A stretch of DNA of 64,000 nucleotides, from the NCBI GenBank assembly GCA_011109175.1, contig RDEW01000015.1:142310-206309 (forward strand), read 5' to 3'. The notes beneath the pieces are model-generated. The model had not been told where the DNA came from and ran no database searches. It saw nothing but the letters and a program-made list of their open reading frames with translations. A program made the translations under genes and the position numbers. The stretch is from Dicyema japonicum. Lineage: Eukaryota > Dicyemida > Rhombozoa > Dicyemidae. Below are positions 1 to 11,107 of the stretch, piece by piece (within the stretch, counting starts at the first letter, position 1; the number at the start of each line of letters is the position of its first letter).

Positions 1-45
1 TTAATTTTCTATTGGTTAACAGTAGCCAAAAGTAATGATTAACTT
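1..45 (+). rRNA. Inverted fragment of 18S rRNA
   Basis: This stretch reads as sense 18S rRNA. It nearly matches, in opposite orientation, the antisense 18S at about 1936-1975 (shared core TTCTATTGGTTAACAGTAGC). The 28S antisense sequence starts right after it, at the point where 28S would normally continue with the conserved GACAAGTACCG segment. It is therefore a scrap of 18S joined head-on to 28S, either a real rDNA rearrangement or an assembly chimera. Confidence 0.65.
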
Positions 46-382
46 GTCCGGCTATCGAACTCGTGCATTTATTTAGTCTTAGGTGAAGCTTTCCACCCAC
101 TTTGGCTTGCACTCACAAGCAAGCTGACTCTAACGACACTCGCAAATGAATATACCAGGCTACTACAGGCCTTTCACCTTCTATGGGAGACCTGTTCGAC
201 AGTACTTGCCACCCAGCATACCCACTCAATAGTATCGCAAACGCCACATTTCGTGAAAACACGATTCAGCGATGGACTATTCCCAATTCATTCGCCATTA
301 CTACGGGAATCCCTGTTGGTTTCTTTTCCTCCGCTTAATGATATGCTTAAGTTCAGCGGGTAATCATGCCTGACTGAGGCTA
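46..382 (-). rRNA. 28S rRNA, 5' portion
   Basis: The antisense strand shows the universal start of large-subunit rRNA, including TTACCCGCTGAACTTAAGC and then GCATATCA. It continues through the D1 region to a GATAG...GGACAAGT segment. The 28S stops after about 340 nt because the sequence switches to an inverted 18S scrap. The 5' end is placed by similarity and could be off by some bases. Confidence 0.93.
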
Positions 383-527
383 GTTACCATCACATGCTTC
401 CATTCTAATGCCCAGCAACACTCAAATAGCAAGACATTCTAACGAAAGCGCTCTCTTTAATGCAATGACCATCTATCACAGTCAAATGCACAGCTCGGCT
501 ACAACTCCACATGTATGCCACTGTAGT
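383..527 (-). other. Internal transcribed spacer 2
   Basis: Spacer between the 3' end of 5.8S and the 5' end of 28S on the minus strand, about 145 nt. This is short compared with many animals. The boundaries follow the flanking rRNA motifs and are approximate. Confidence 0.8.
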
Positions 528-680
528 TGCGCGCTCAGTCAGACACGGTCCACTTTACATGAACCGCAAGTTGCATTCAGGATTTCAATGATCATAGGTA
601 TCGCAAATCACATTACTTATCGCAATTTGCTACGCCCTTCATCGATGCACGAGTCAAGTGATCCACCGTTTAGGGTAATT
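528..680 (-). rRNA. 5.8S rRNA
   Basis: The minus strand carries the canonical 5.8S start ACGGTGGATCACTTG, then CTCGTGCATCGATGAAG, a TTGCGATA variant and GAATGCAACTTGCGG near the 3' side. It lies between ITS1 and ITS2 at the expected length of about 153 nt. The open frames that overlap it are meaningless. Confidence 0.93.
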
Positions 681-1024
681 TAATGGTTACACAGTCATAT
701 TCATAGTCCCCATGGTTAAAGGGGCAACACAGGTACAAATATATGCTTGGATGCAAAAACGCACACTAATACGTGCTGCAGGCTACACGCACGTTATTTG
801 CTTTATAACTAGTTCAGAGAGCGTCTAACACTACTCCCATCCCATATCGTACCCAAGCAACAAATTATGGTATACATCCAGGTGACACCCACACAGGTTA
901 CTTTAAACCCAGTAAACAACAACGACACCCAAAAGTACCCATTTACGTACAGGCACTAAATACACTGCACTCATCTGTGCCTAGCTTACCAACAAGCCAA
1001 CACATGTTCGTTTTATCGTCTCAG
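681..1024 (-). other. Internal transcribed spacer 1
   Basis: About 344 nt of non-conserved sequence between the conserved 18S 3' end (GGATCATTA) and the 5.8S start. No gene is visible in it. Confidence 0.8.
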
Positions 1025-1151
1025 TAATGATCCTTCTGCAGGTTCACCTACAGAAACCTTGTTACGACTTTTACTTCCTTTAAATGAGTAGGCTCGGGTG
1101 TCTACTCGCACCCTTTAAAGGGCACGATCCAACAACCTCACCAAATCATTC

Positions 1152-1195
<44 letters not shown>

Positions 1196-1621
1196 ATCAT
1201 TGCAGGCTAATGACCTGCGATTACTAGGAATTCCTTGTGCACGAGGAATAATTACAAGCCTCGATTCCTGTCACGAAGAAATTTTAAGGTTTAGTTTGCT
1301 TTGCCAAGCAAGACTCCCACTGCTTTCTTCATTGTAGCACGCGTGCAGCCCCGAACGTCTAAGGGCAATCACAGACCTGTTATTGCTCATTTTCAAGTGT
1401 TTTACACACTGATCCCTCTAAGAAGTTGAACGACTAGAATCGAACAACTAGTAAGTAGGTTTGAGTCTCGTTCGTTATCGGAATTAACCAGACAGATCAC
1501 TCCACCAACCAACAACGGCCATGCACCACTACCCACAGTATCAAGAAAAAGCTATCAGTCTGTCAATCCTTACTGTGTTCGGCCCGGGTGAGTTTTTCTG
1601 CGTTGAGTCAAATTGAGCCGC

Positions 1622-1670
<49 letters not shown>

Positions 1671-2558
1671 TTTGCAACCATACTCCCCCCGGAGCCCAAA
1701 GACTTTGGTTTCCCGGAAGCCACCCGCTAATGTACAAATACTTATCAGCGGAGTGCTAGTTGGCATCGTTTATAGTTGGAACTACGACGAGATCTAATCG
1801 ACTTCGATACTCCAACTTTCGTTCTTGATTAATGAAAACATTCTTGGCAAATGCTTTCGCTGTAGTTCGTCCTGCACCGGTCTACGAATTTCACCTCTAG
1901 CGGTGCAATACGAATGCCCCCGTCTGTCTCTGTTAATCATTACTTTGCTACTGTTAACCAATAGAAAAGTCTTTTTCTATTATTCCATGCTGAGATATTC
2001 AAGCAGAATGCTTGCCTTAAGCACTCTATTTTGTTCAAGGTAAAGCCATAGACTAACTACAGCAATGGCCTACTTGCATGTATTACACACAAGCAAACCG
2101 AGATCCAACTACGAGCTTTTCAACTGCAGCAACTTTAGTATACACTATTGGAACTGGAATTGCCGCGGCTGCTGGCACCAGACTTGCCCTCCAATTGCCT
2201 TCATTAAAGCTTTTACGATTATTTCATTACGATCTCTGAACAAATGCCCAGATCCGTTATTTATCATCACTATCTCTTTATGCCAAAAGTGGATAATTTT
2301 CGCACCTGCTGCAATCCATAGATCTGGCAGCCATTTCTCATGCTCCCTCTCCGGAATCGAACCCTGATTCCCCGTTACCCGTTGTAACCACGGTAAGCCA
2401 CTACCTCACCGTCAACAATTGATGGGGCGGACATCTAATTGATATGTCACCGGATATCCCGGTGATCAGCAAATTTATCCAGAGTCAACTAAATTCTAAT
2501 AATTGCGCTTTAATAAGCTTTACGCATGTATTAGCTCTAAAAGATTTAAAACAGTTAT
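1025..2558 (-). rRNA. 18S rRNA, missing its 5' end
   Basis: The minus strand ends with the invariant GAACCTGCAGAAGGATCATT. It contains the standard landmarks upstream, such as ACACCGCCCGTCGCTACTA-type sequence near 1160 and the core at about 1640-1700. About 1,535 nt are present. The match stops near 2558, inside the region close to the 5' end (after the TAGAGCTAATACATGC-like segment). Roughly the first 100 nt are therefore missing and are replaced by retrotransposon sequence. The copy is broken and cannot give a complete 18S. Confidence 0.93.
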
Positions 2559-3205
2559 CCCCTGGGAGCTGATGTTTGCGTCGAACACCAATGTCGCTGT
2601 GGAGGGATCGTCGATGCCAAAGGGCTGCAACCCGCTCTCGTGCAAAAGGAGTGCGGGCAGAGCACCCCGCCATGCTGCTATGAACAACATTGTTCTTGCG
2701 AGCTCTTGAAGCGGCAGGCTTCCGGCAGTATTGGAACCTGTGGGATTGGACCGCGGAGATGGGAAAAAGACCGGATGGGTTAACTGTCTTTCCGTTCACT
2801 GAGGGAAAATCGCTCGTATGGGACTGCACTGTTGTGGATTCTTTTCTCGAACTCGATGATGCTCAGCTCGGCGCAGTCTGCTGGATCGGCAGCCGATCTG
2901 GCCGAAAAAATCAAGATTAAAAAAAATATGGCAAAATTGGAGACCGCTACCGTTTTGTACCGATAGCAATCGAGACGTCTGGTGCGGCTGGAAGTATTAC
3001 AGCCTCTTTCCTAAAGGAAATCGGGGGAAAATTGGCCCACCGCAAGAAAGACGTGCGGGAAGCGGTCTGGCTGAGGCAAAGAATTGGTATCGCTGTTATT
3101 CGCGGAAACGCTTACTCCGTGATGTCAGCAGCCGCTCTCCCCCATAGTTAATAAATAATATTTTATTGGTTAATAAATTTTTGATTTAAAAAAAAAAAAA
3201 AAAAT
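2559..3205 (+). mobile_element. 3' end of RLE-class LINE joined to 18S
   Basis: This is the C-terminal part of a non-LTR retrotransposon polyprotein. Visible are SCKRSAGRAPRHAA (His/Cys-type motif region), KRPDGLTVFPF followed by LVWDCTVVDSF (the PD...D catalytic pattern of restriction-like endonucleases), then RFVPIAIETSG and a stop near 3151. After it come an AT-rich 3' UTR and an A-run at about 3187-3205. One or two frame changes are needed, near 2700 and 2870. The element reads opposite to the rRNA and is 5'-truncated exactly where the 18S is cut. Class assignment rests on the RPD...WD...VD motif and is fairly sure; the exact clade is not. Confidence 0.75.
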
Positions 3206-4140
3206 GTATAATACAAAAAATGATTATTTTAATTTTAGTAATTATTTTAATTCGTTTATCTTTTTAAATTAATTAGGTCAAAAATGTATATAAATTTATT
3301 CAAATTTGTATTTGGCAGGCGGCACCGTTTGACAACCTCTGAGATAGACAGTAATCTAAGCCAAATAAAAAATTTTAAAAAGCAAGTTTAGATTCATAAA
3401 ATTTAATTACAAGATCAGGATAATCCATAGAGACTTGAGAGGCAAGCACGAAATCAACCTCATCAGAGNCAAAGATGAAAATTCTATTGGCTCTTCATCT
3501 TTGGCGGAAAAATTTATTAACAATTCTAATTTTTCCAGATCGTATTTTTTCTCAAGATTGACGTTGTAAAAAATCTCAAAAAGCCGCTCTTTTCTTGTAT
3601 GATGTTTTGTGTAGGGTTTCAAGTCTTTGAGCGACTGGAAAGGTTTGAAACTCAACACATTGGAAAGGATTGAAACTCAATACATTGGTGAGGTGTCGAA
3701 CCCGCAGTCCGAGAAGGAAGTCAAACCAAGTTGATCGCCTTTTAAACTCCTCGTAAAAAAAAGTATTCGTTAGTTTAATCATAACTCCCATATTGTTAAT
3801 TCTATAAATTAATATATGAGAATACGCCTATGCCGCAGATAAACTTGTGGAACTGACAGGTTATTAGACTGAACGAAGATATAATGGCAGACTTTAATAT
3901 TGAGATAGAGAATAAAAGGAAATTAGCAGCAAACTCTTCTTTTAAGAGAAGGAGAAAGATTACAGACGATCTGATTAATCGTTAATAAATCACAGTGAGA
4001 CTACTTCAATAAGTTTGACCAAATACTCGTTATTGATCAAATTAATACAACAAAATACAAAGTACCTTAAAAACAGGGTTGTTAGATTTAAATCATTAAA
4101 AAATCATTTAAATGTTTTTAATGTCTGGAAGAAAGTTTTG
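3206..4140. other. AT-rich stretch with no recognisable gene
   Basis: Nothing here has a convincing protein or RNA signature. The overlapping minus-strand frames at 3407-3791 run through a direct repeat, and one contains the ambiguous base at 3469. I treat them as noise. Confidence 0.5.
3636..3685. repeat. 25-bp tandem duplication
   Basis: Two adjacent 25-bp units start with TGGAAAGG and end with ACAT; they differ at a couple of positions. This is a local duplication only. Confidence 0.8.
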
Positions 4141-4457
4141 ATGCCTTGTGGGTTCACTTTGACAAACGTATTATTCCTGGAAAGACCGGGAGTCGAGCCA
4201 GATTCCGTAATTGCGGGAAGGAGGTACAAGGTCTCGTATCTCGGATGAGGCAGCATCATTTGTTATGTCGAACTAATATTGATATCCCCGAAAATCCGTC
4301 GAAACCTGATAGTGATTTGATCAGCGAATTCCGTCCAAGGATGAGGGACCAGTCTTTAATCAATTTCATTACTACGACCTCATCGAATAAAAATTTGATT
4401 GATGTGCAACTATCTAGACACCTCCAGGCCTCGAAAGAACTTGAACAGGCTTCATAA
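4141..4457 (+). pseudogene. BED-type zinc finger relic of a hAT transposase
   Basis: The frame reads WVHFDKR, then RFRNCGKEVQGLVSRMRQHH and LLC. This is the BED zinc finger at the N-terminus of hAT-family transposases and domesticated ZBED proteins: an aromatic W.HF start, Cys-x2-Cys, and His plus Cys ligands at the end. The first zinc-binding Cys is replaced by Phe (RFRNCG instead of RCRNCG), so the finger would not fold normally. The following 60 residues up to the stop at 4457 are not recognisable. It is most likely a decayed transposon copy; a host ZBED-like gene is less likely. Confidence 0.6.
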
Positions 4458-6732
4458 ATCAATATATTAACAAGGAGTAAGGAAATGATCACTATTCTGA
4501 TGGATGTAAAAAATAATTCGACACTGGGAAACATATGAATTTTCCGTTTCCGATTACTTAGGAATTCCATACTGGATGATCAACATTATCAAAATATACT
4601 GATGAATATGTTACCTGAATAGTTGTATGTTAACCTTGGTTCTAGCTGCAATAAATTGGAGGAGTGGAGCTAATTAGCGGATCAATCATTAGACAATTGT
4701 GTAAAATGTGAAGGGAATTTAAAAATACAGATGAAAAATTATATTGAAATTATTTACAGAACCTGATCATTGGCTCAAGTAATGTTAGCAAGACAGTCAA
4801 TAATGAAAAAAAAACTGATTTTGGGAAGAGATATGGGCAAGAAGGCGTGGAACCTTCTGCCAAAATAGACAGTAGAGAATTTTGAACTCAGCACCATCTG
4901 GATTTGCTCCAGTACTATTACACCGCGTATTTCGGCATGCCAACAAACTCTAATTACGGTGGTATCCTATAAATACAAGGGATTTTTAGACATCAAACTG
5001 TCGTAATCAGTAAATTGCCTTTGTAACTCTTTAATAATCATTAACAAAAATTGATGGTTATAATAACCCCTTTTTACCTGATTAGTTATGTTTATACTAG
5101 TAAATTTCCACTAGATAGTTTCTCCAAGGTTAGCATTCTCTGGTAAAACTAGATAAACCGAGTAGATCTGTAGTTTCGGTAGAATGACTACAGTTAGAGC
5201 CTATATTACCCTATTTCAGTTGGATAGTTTGATATTCTTTGATAGAGTGGTAGGACATTAAATAACTAAAGCAGAACTAGCAATGAGAAGGGGGACCTGA
5301 CTGTGTAATAACAACAAAGGAGCGAGATAGCGGTTTTAACACTGTGATTTCTGCCAGTGCCCTGAATGTCAGCGTGAAAAGAGCAGTTATGTTAATAAAT
5401 TATAAGGGAAAACCATCAAATGTCCCTAACCTTTTGAATGTGAATCGTCTAGACATTCCAGTTACTGATTGAGGTATTACTGATGCGGTGTCGCTTCTTT
5501 CTTTTAGCTGCGTCGAGTCCCAGTAAACAATTTAGTACAAGGATAACTGGGGGATTTAAAATACGTATCATTTGGAAGCATGTGAAATATTTCTAAAGGA
5601 CTTGATGCTTTTCCAAAGAATACATTGCCTTGTAACCTCACGACCTTTGTGAGTTCCATCTAGATCATGCCCAATTAGAGAAGACGTAGCCTACTAGGAC
5701 ATAATTAACAAAAGGAGCCAAACGAGTAGGGGGAATAATGAAGAATATCGTACGGGAACGAACTTTAAAGATGTCTTAACAAATGTCTGAGAAGGTATCA
5801 TATGTAATCACTAGCAGGAGTCATAGCAAAGGGCAAGTTGAGGAATTATCCCCAGTTTTGCTAAAATGAATGAAGCTGGTGACCATTAAGAACGCCCAGT
5901 CAATTCAATCCCAGCGATCCTGTCTACAAACATTCCTTCTGTTCCCGAACGAGTAGAAGAATCTTCAACTTTTCTTCCATCCAGATATGAGTGATTCCTA
6001 CAGCGTAGGCAGACCAGACAAACTATGGCGTTCTTAGAAGCAATAATTCTAAGAGGTCTGGTTATAATGTTTGTCGTCCACAATGACTCGAATACCATGA
6101 GAGTAAAATAAAGAATATAGAAGATTTAAGTTATATAATTTTTAATATTTAATTATTAAAAAACGCATATAATAATTGTATAATCATAATATATAAAGAA
6201 TTCACAAAAATACTAAAATATAACCGAAAAAAATACTTCTTCATTTACCGTTGAATACAATACAGTGATTTATTCCAATATTCGATTTAAACGACGTAAA
6301 AAGAATTTCTCCTTATAATTACATATTTAAAAACATAAACAAACAATAATTGAAAACTTTATATTTTCTATCAAAATAAGACAAATTAATACAATTTAAC
6401 AACGTATATTTGAAGTTAGAACGTCAGGATTTAGCATTAATATATTGCGGCCTATTCTTCCCTGAAACTGATTACCCTGTTTTAGTTTGTCTCATGAACT
6501 TAAAAAGTCTCTTTATCTTTGCTATTACTGTTTTTTCACTGTAAAAAATCATTATTGCTTGTATTTGGAGACATTGTTTTTGATCACGTCTCTGTCCATT
6601 TGCCGCTTTTATCTGCGCAAATTGTGTTTCTTCCCGCGTCGTTAAGTGCCGCCAAAATTGTATAACTTGTATTATTTTTGCATTTTGGTCAATAATTCAA
6701 TTTCGATTACAGGGGGAAAAGACAATCTAGAA
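4458..6732. other. Long stretch without an intact gene
   Basis: More than 2 kb with only short open frames and no protein I can recognise. It directly follows the BED-finger relic and may be the decayed body of the same DNA transposon, but I could not show this. No rRNA, tRNA or repeat structure stands out. Confidence 0.4.
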
Positions 6733-7150
6733 CAGTAGTTCTCAACCTTCGTTGGTCGCGGACCCCTTGTGAGTGAATAAAAAAATTCGCGGACCCCAAC
6801 ATATTTTTACAAGTTTTTTGTCAAAAACTTATTACTTTTCTAAAAACACAATTTATTATTAAAAAAGGAAATAAAATTAATGAGAAGGTTGTATTTTTGA
6901 GGCAATTTTTTCTATTTGAGGCTCGGTTGTCGACAAACATACTCTGATTTTTATGGATCAGATGGGATGACATGTGTGCAAGTGTCTTACAAGAGTTGTC
7001 GGTTTCATACTATTGTGTGACAGAATTTTCATACAAACAACACATTTGGCTTTCAAATCCATCTTTTTCAATACAAGTAAACCCATATTTGATATAATCA
7101 GGATTATATTTACGTATCTTAGTAACGTTTATTAAATTAACTAAAAAAAT
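6733..7150 (-). mobile_element. hAT transposon relic with terminal repeat and BED finger
   Basis: At 6733 the plus strand shows CAGTAGTTCTCAACCTTCG and then a GCGGACCCC repeat, the widespread terminal inverted repeat of hAT elements. Inside, on the minus strand (about 7100 down to 6930), frames read RKYNPDYIKYGFTCIEKDGF, a conserved start of ZBED5-type hAT transposases, followed by a degenerate Cys/His finger and LAHM-SSH. Stop codons and frame changes break it. The finger lies only about 200 bp from the terminal repeat, so most of the transposase has been lost. The opposite terminus was not found. Confidence 0.6.
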
Positions 7151-7239
7151 TAATATATATACTAAAATATATACGATTTTATAATACTTGAGTAACTTTC
7201 AGCTTTAAAGTAATTTAGGCTCCTCAGTTATTGAATATT

Positions 7240-9140
7240 TATTATAAGCACTTATCGCTATGTCATAGGACTTGGCAAAGCATGTGCAACACGAGTTAGC
7301 AATCACTGGTTAGTTTCATCCACTTCCTCCTATTCAAATCCACAGTGCGCAACCAGTTAAGATCCTCTCCACTTCCAAGATGCCGTCCCATTTCTTTGAG
7401 GTCCTCGTCGAGACGACTGCCAGTGTCGTCCTTGGGCGACCACGGAAACGGGGCCTCCAACATGAAGCAATCCTCCATGGCTACGTTCGCGGGGGATCTA
7501 GGTCCAGTCGCAAAATATGGCCGAAAAGCCTCCATCGTGTATCCAGAATCTCATTATAAATTTCTGAGGTCTTTGTCCTCTTATAAAGAAGATTAGATGA
7601 CATCCTCGTATCACTTCTTTCAAACATCATATGCCGTAGTTGGTCTCTATGAAACGCATTAAGCCTCTTCAGCTCATTTCTTGAGCAGGCTCAGGTACCA
7701 GCGTTATACATAGTATGGGTTTCACTAGTTGTATAATCGAGTTTTTGTTATAATGTCAAGGCCCTTTTTGTGGAGCCAGGTGTTCTTTAATCTGGAGAGG
7801 GCAGTTTGTGCTAGGGTTTTCCTTCTTGTAATTTCTTCATGGTCTCCTAGGAGGGAGCCAAGCTTTTTGCATTTGCGCCAGTACTCCTCCGTCCTTGTTT
7901 CTTCCCTCTTGAGTTCAGTTACCTCAGTTTTGTCCGGATTTACTGTTAGGAACCATTCGGCTAGTCTTCCAGGCACTTCTTCCATCAAGCGGGTGAGCGG
8001 TATTTTGTCGTTTGAAGTAAAGTCTACGTCGTCAGCATACGCAATAATGTTTGTCTTTTCACCCATTATCGGTTTTGACTCCCGTAAAGCAGCTTCAAGG
8101 TATATGACAAAAAGGATAGGTGATAATGGGTCTCCCTGTGGAGTGCCAACAATCGTCTCAAATCGGCGAGACAAGACTCCCCCGACTCTTAAAGTGAGCC
8201 AAGTATCAGCTAGGAGGGTGGTGGCCAATCTGACAGTAAGCGTCTAGGAAACTCCAAAACCAGTATTAGCCTCCGTCTGTCGACAGAGTCATAGGCCCTC
8301 GAGATGTCGATTCCGAGGATGGTTGTAGACATTTTGAACTTTTGAACGGCCGCAGATCTCCACTTGTGGGACCACAAAACATCGGAAGTAGATCTTCCTT
8401 TTCGGAATCCGATGTGGTATAGCGACAAAAAAGTATCTAGGCGTCCTTTCATCCTTTGTAATGTTATGTTCGCCAGAATTTTCCGAAGTGAATTCATTAA
8501 TATGACTGGACGGAGGTTCTCCACCTTAGCTTTTGGTTTATTCGCCTTCTGTACAGGTATCAAGATACCCTCTCTCAGGGTCAGCGTGTGACCATAATAA
8601 TACATTTCATTCAGGATCCTAGCGATGCATTCATACAGCTTTTGGGTTCCATATTTGAAGAATTCACCACCGAGTCCGTCGGAGCCAGGAGTCCTGTTGT
8701 TTTTCAACTTGGAACTCGCAAGTTCGACTTCATGGTGTGATTTCTTCGTCCAATTTTCCTCGTTCTAGGATGATAGTGTCGTTCTTGGATTGAAAAGTTT
8801 TCCAAAGTGGGCAGCGATAATTTCCGCCACTTCCCTTTGGTCCACAATCTGCGTTCCTTTGTCATCTCTTATCATTATCGGTTGATGGGGTCTCATTCCT
8901 TTCATCTGTTTGACAGCTTCGTAGAATATAGCGTTGTCCTAGAGATTCTATCATCTTAATCTGGTCCAGTGCTCTATTTCTGTATGCTGACGTATAGTTT
9001 TTCTTATTTTTGCTTTGATGGTTTTTCTTTCTAGCCGTAATTTTGATTTTACGTTCGAATCGTCAGTATTTTGATATAGCATCCATATGGTCTTCTGTTT
9101 ATTGGCAAGGTCCTTCACCGTGTACCTCCTAGGATCTGCT
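7240..9140 (-). mobile_element. LINE family B (RTE-like), RT and C-terminal part
   Basis: Minus-strand frames give a reverse transcriptase. Seen in order are TPGSDGLGGEFFKYG, LRPVILMNSLRKI, FRKGRSTSDVLWSH, LGIDISRAYDSVDRR, GTPQGDPLSPILF with YAYADDVDF-type catalytic box (AYADDVDF), NPDKTEVTEL and LGSLLGDHEE. The downstream part (7535 to 7296) ends in NVAMEDCFMLEAP and RRKWMKL. The single ORF is split by a frameshift near 8215 and by damage near 7700. The 3' UTR contains CACATGCTTTGCCAAGTC, shared with the copy at 19.7 kb. No endonuclease domain is left on the 5' side. Confidence 0.85.
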
Positions 9141-9148
9141 TTTGGTTG

Positions 9149-9782
9149 TTATTCTCCTGTTGGCACCTGATTACTTGGAGGGAGTGAATGATGACCTCCC
9201 GTATGCCTTAACCTCATATTTAACTTAAACATCCTGCCACTTCTAGAAAAATGTTGCGTAATATCATAGGACGGTGGTCTATTAAAGTAATTATTGAAAT
9301 TGGTATATTCTGGAGAATCAATATAGGCTATCCCAGAAGTTTGCAAAAAAAACCGGAAAAACAATTCCCGGGTAACCTATCGAGTTCCCATGGAGGTAAC
9401 CGGTAAAATTGCTGGGTCCACGTAGATTTTAATTTTGCTAAATCACGGCAACTACACATTCATGACCGGCCTATTGTGGGTTTTTAAGTTTGATTATTTC
9501 GTCAGGAGAGGTAACAACAATAACGGTTTGAAATGGGGGTTGTCTCTTACTACTAAAACAGAATTCGAAAACAACGTCATTCGTAACCTCCTTATGTTCT
9601 ATCAAGACGTCCTTACTACAGACACTCCAAGTTTTGAACAGCAATCATCCGAATATTTCGCCTCCATAATTGCCATTATGAAGGGACCTGTTCAGCCACG
9701 GTTTTCTACAGATCACTGGAAGATGACCAAACTTAATATTTTTTCTGCCATACAGTGGTCATATTGCCTAGGTCATCATTGA
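9149..9782. other. Open frames on both strands, gene structure unresolved
   Basis: A minus-strand frame (9364 to 9149) is rich in Ser, Pro, Asn and Tyr (PEYTNFNNYFNRPPSYDIT) and could be a C-terminal exon of the SH2 gene next door. A plus-strand frame from about 9423 to 9782 is open for 115 residues (FENNVIRNLLMFYQDV). I recognise neither. At most one strand is likely real. The minus-strand choice fits the direction of the neighbour; the plus frame is longer and cleaner. Confidence 0.3.
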
Positions 9783-9846
9783 ATCCCCTGCCTCACTAAC
9801 CAGTAGGGTCTTTCCTGTCACTTTGAAGTATACAAGAACACAAAAC

Positions 9847-10547
9847 TCAAAGTGTATCTCCCCCGAGTTGGAAGTGAGAATCAAATAATGACTGATGCGT
9901 GATTCACTTACTTTTACTGACAGGAAAAAATCATTTGTATTTTTCTTTGATTTACGGACTAAGAATTTCCCGACTTTATGTTTCATCAGCTTTTTTTACT
10001 GAAGTCTTTTCAGAGACCTCAGGTTGGTACCAATTTCTGGTGAAACTAGCGTTCACGTACTCTGATCCATTATTCGTGTAAAACAGCTGTGCTCTACTCT
10101 TATACCACCACTCTTACTTCTTTTCGTTCTCCTTAGGGAGGAACAAAATGTAGTGACCTAAATTTTTGTCCGAATTGTAGAAGGCTAAGATTTAATGTCC
10201 TCAATACCTTTGTAGAAGGTGGAGTCAGGGTCAATCAAATTTTTGAACTAAGGTTAGATAAATACGTATTACAGAGTCGGAGTCCCCTTTGACGAATTCA
10301 AAAGAAGCAGTCGAGTCCAATCTAGGCACTACGTCGAGGGTTGGAGATTCCATCCACTTAAAGCGATAGTCAAATCCAAAATATAATTTTTTGCCTTTAA
10401 AAAAATCTGATATCTATTTGAGGACGACTGAAGTTGTTATAAAACCATAACTGGACTTTTCTCAATTTCAAAGGCAGATTTAATTCTTTGTTTATTCTCC
10501 AATTCTTTGTCACGTGGTAAAACCGCGTTGTATGTATTCAACTCCAT
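9847..10547 (-). CDS. SH2-domain protein, spliced, 3' end unresolved
   Basis: ATG at 10547-10545 opens a five-exon model (exons 10446-10547, 10273-10413, 10208-10247, 10118-10184, 9847-10093). The introns are 32, 25, 23 and 24 nt, all GT-AG and in phase. The last exon encodes an SH2 domain: NWYQPEVSEK (start), KVGKFLVRKS (FLVR motif with the phosphotyrosine-binding Arg), DFFLSVKV and ISHYLILTSNSGEIHF. SH2 domains bind phosphotyrosine peptides in signalling proteins. Within exon 5 an A-run near 9998 needs one base fewer to keep the domain in frame. The 115 residues before it (FFKGKKLYFGFDYRFKW) are not recognised. The WYxP start resembles tensin-type SH2 domains, but that is weak. Exons beyond 9847 exist but could not be placed. 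Confidence 0.7.
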
Positions 10548-10963
10548 TCTGTCAAATAGTCTGTTTACGTTAAATTAGGATTATTTGTTAATTAAATTGT
10601 GCTGATTTAATATAATTAACTGGCCATGTTATCATACTTTAGTGTTCTACGGTCATCCAATCTCAAATATCAACTTTATTGTCTCTCATTTAAGGTTAAT
10701 AGAGATGCAGGAAACGCAAGCGATTTTTGTAAAGACTATACTGGACTTGCTAGGGAACTCAGAGTAATTATTAAAACCATTCATTTGGCGGGATGGTATG
10801 TTCGGGAAAGTTCCTTGATTATTTGTGTCGTAATATGGAACTTTCCCGAAGACTTTACAATAAAGATTTTACAATTTAATCACAAAAAACTACAAATATA
10901 TTAAATTTCATTATAACAAAATTTAAGTAATATTTAATTTCATTATTGTAATTAAATAAAAAC

Positions 10964-11107
10964 ATGCAACGTGCTTTCGATTCGGTGACGTTAAAACTCT
11001 CTCCAGTTGGCAAAAATGTTGAAAGGAAAAAAGGAGAAGGGTCACTTGCGTTACCTGATGGTATGAAAACAGTATTATTGAAGAATTCACTGCTGAGAAT
11101 CACTTAA
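10964..11107 (+). CDS. Short open frame, 47 residues
   Basis: ATG at 10964 opens a basic 47-residue frame (FDSVTLKLSPVGKNVERKK) ending at TAA 11105-11107. It lies divergently, about 420 bp upstream of the SH2 gene start. Its composition looks protein-like, but I cannot identify it, and with introns this small it could be one exon of a larger gene. The antisense frame is equally open. Confidence 0.25.
   Translation: MQRAFDSVTLKLSPVGKNVERKKGEGSLALPDGMKTVLLKNSLLRIT

Noticed and set aside
408..2367. Open frames of 60-100 codons over the left 2.4 kb
   Set aside because: They lie inside ITS and rRNA and have no protein-like text.
7729..8247. 172-codon plus-strand open frame
   Set aside because: It is antisense to the LINE-B reverse transcriptase, whose motifs on the minus strand are unmistakable.
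9423..9782. Calling the 115-residue plus-strand frame a confident gene
   Set aside because: No family recognised, no supported splice partners, and it overlaps the probable 3' part of the minus-strand SH2 gene.
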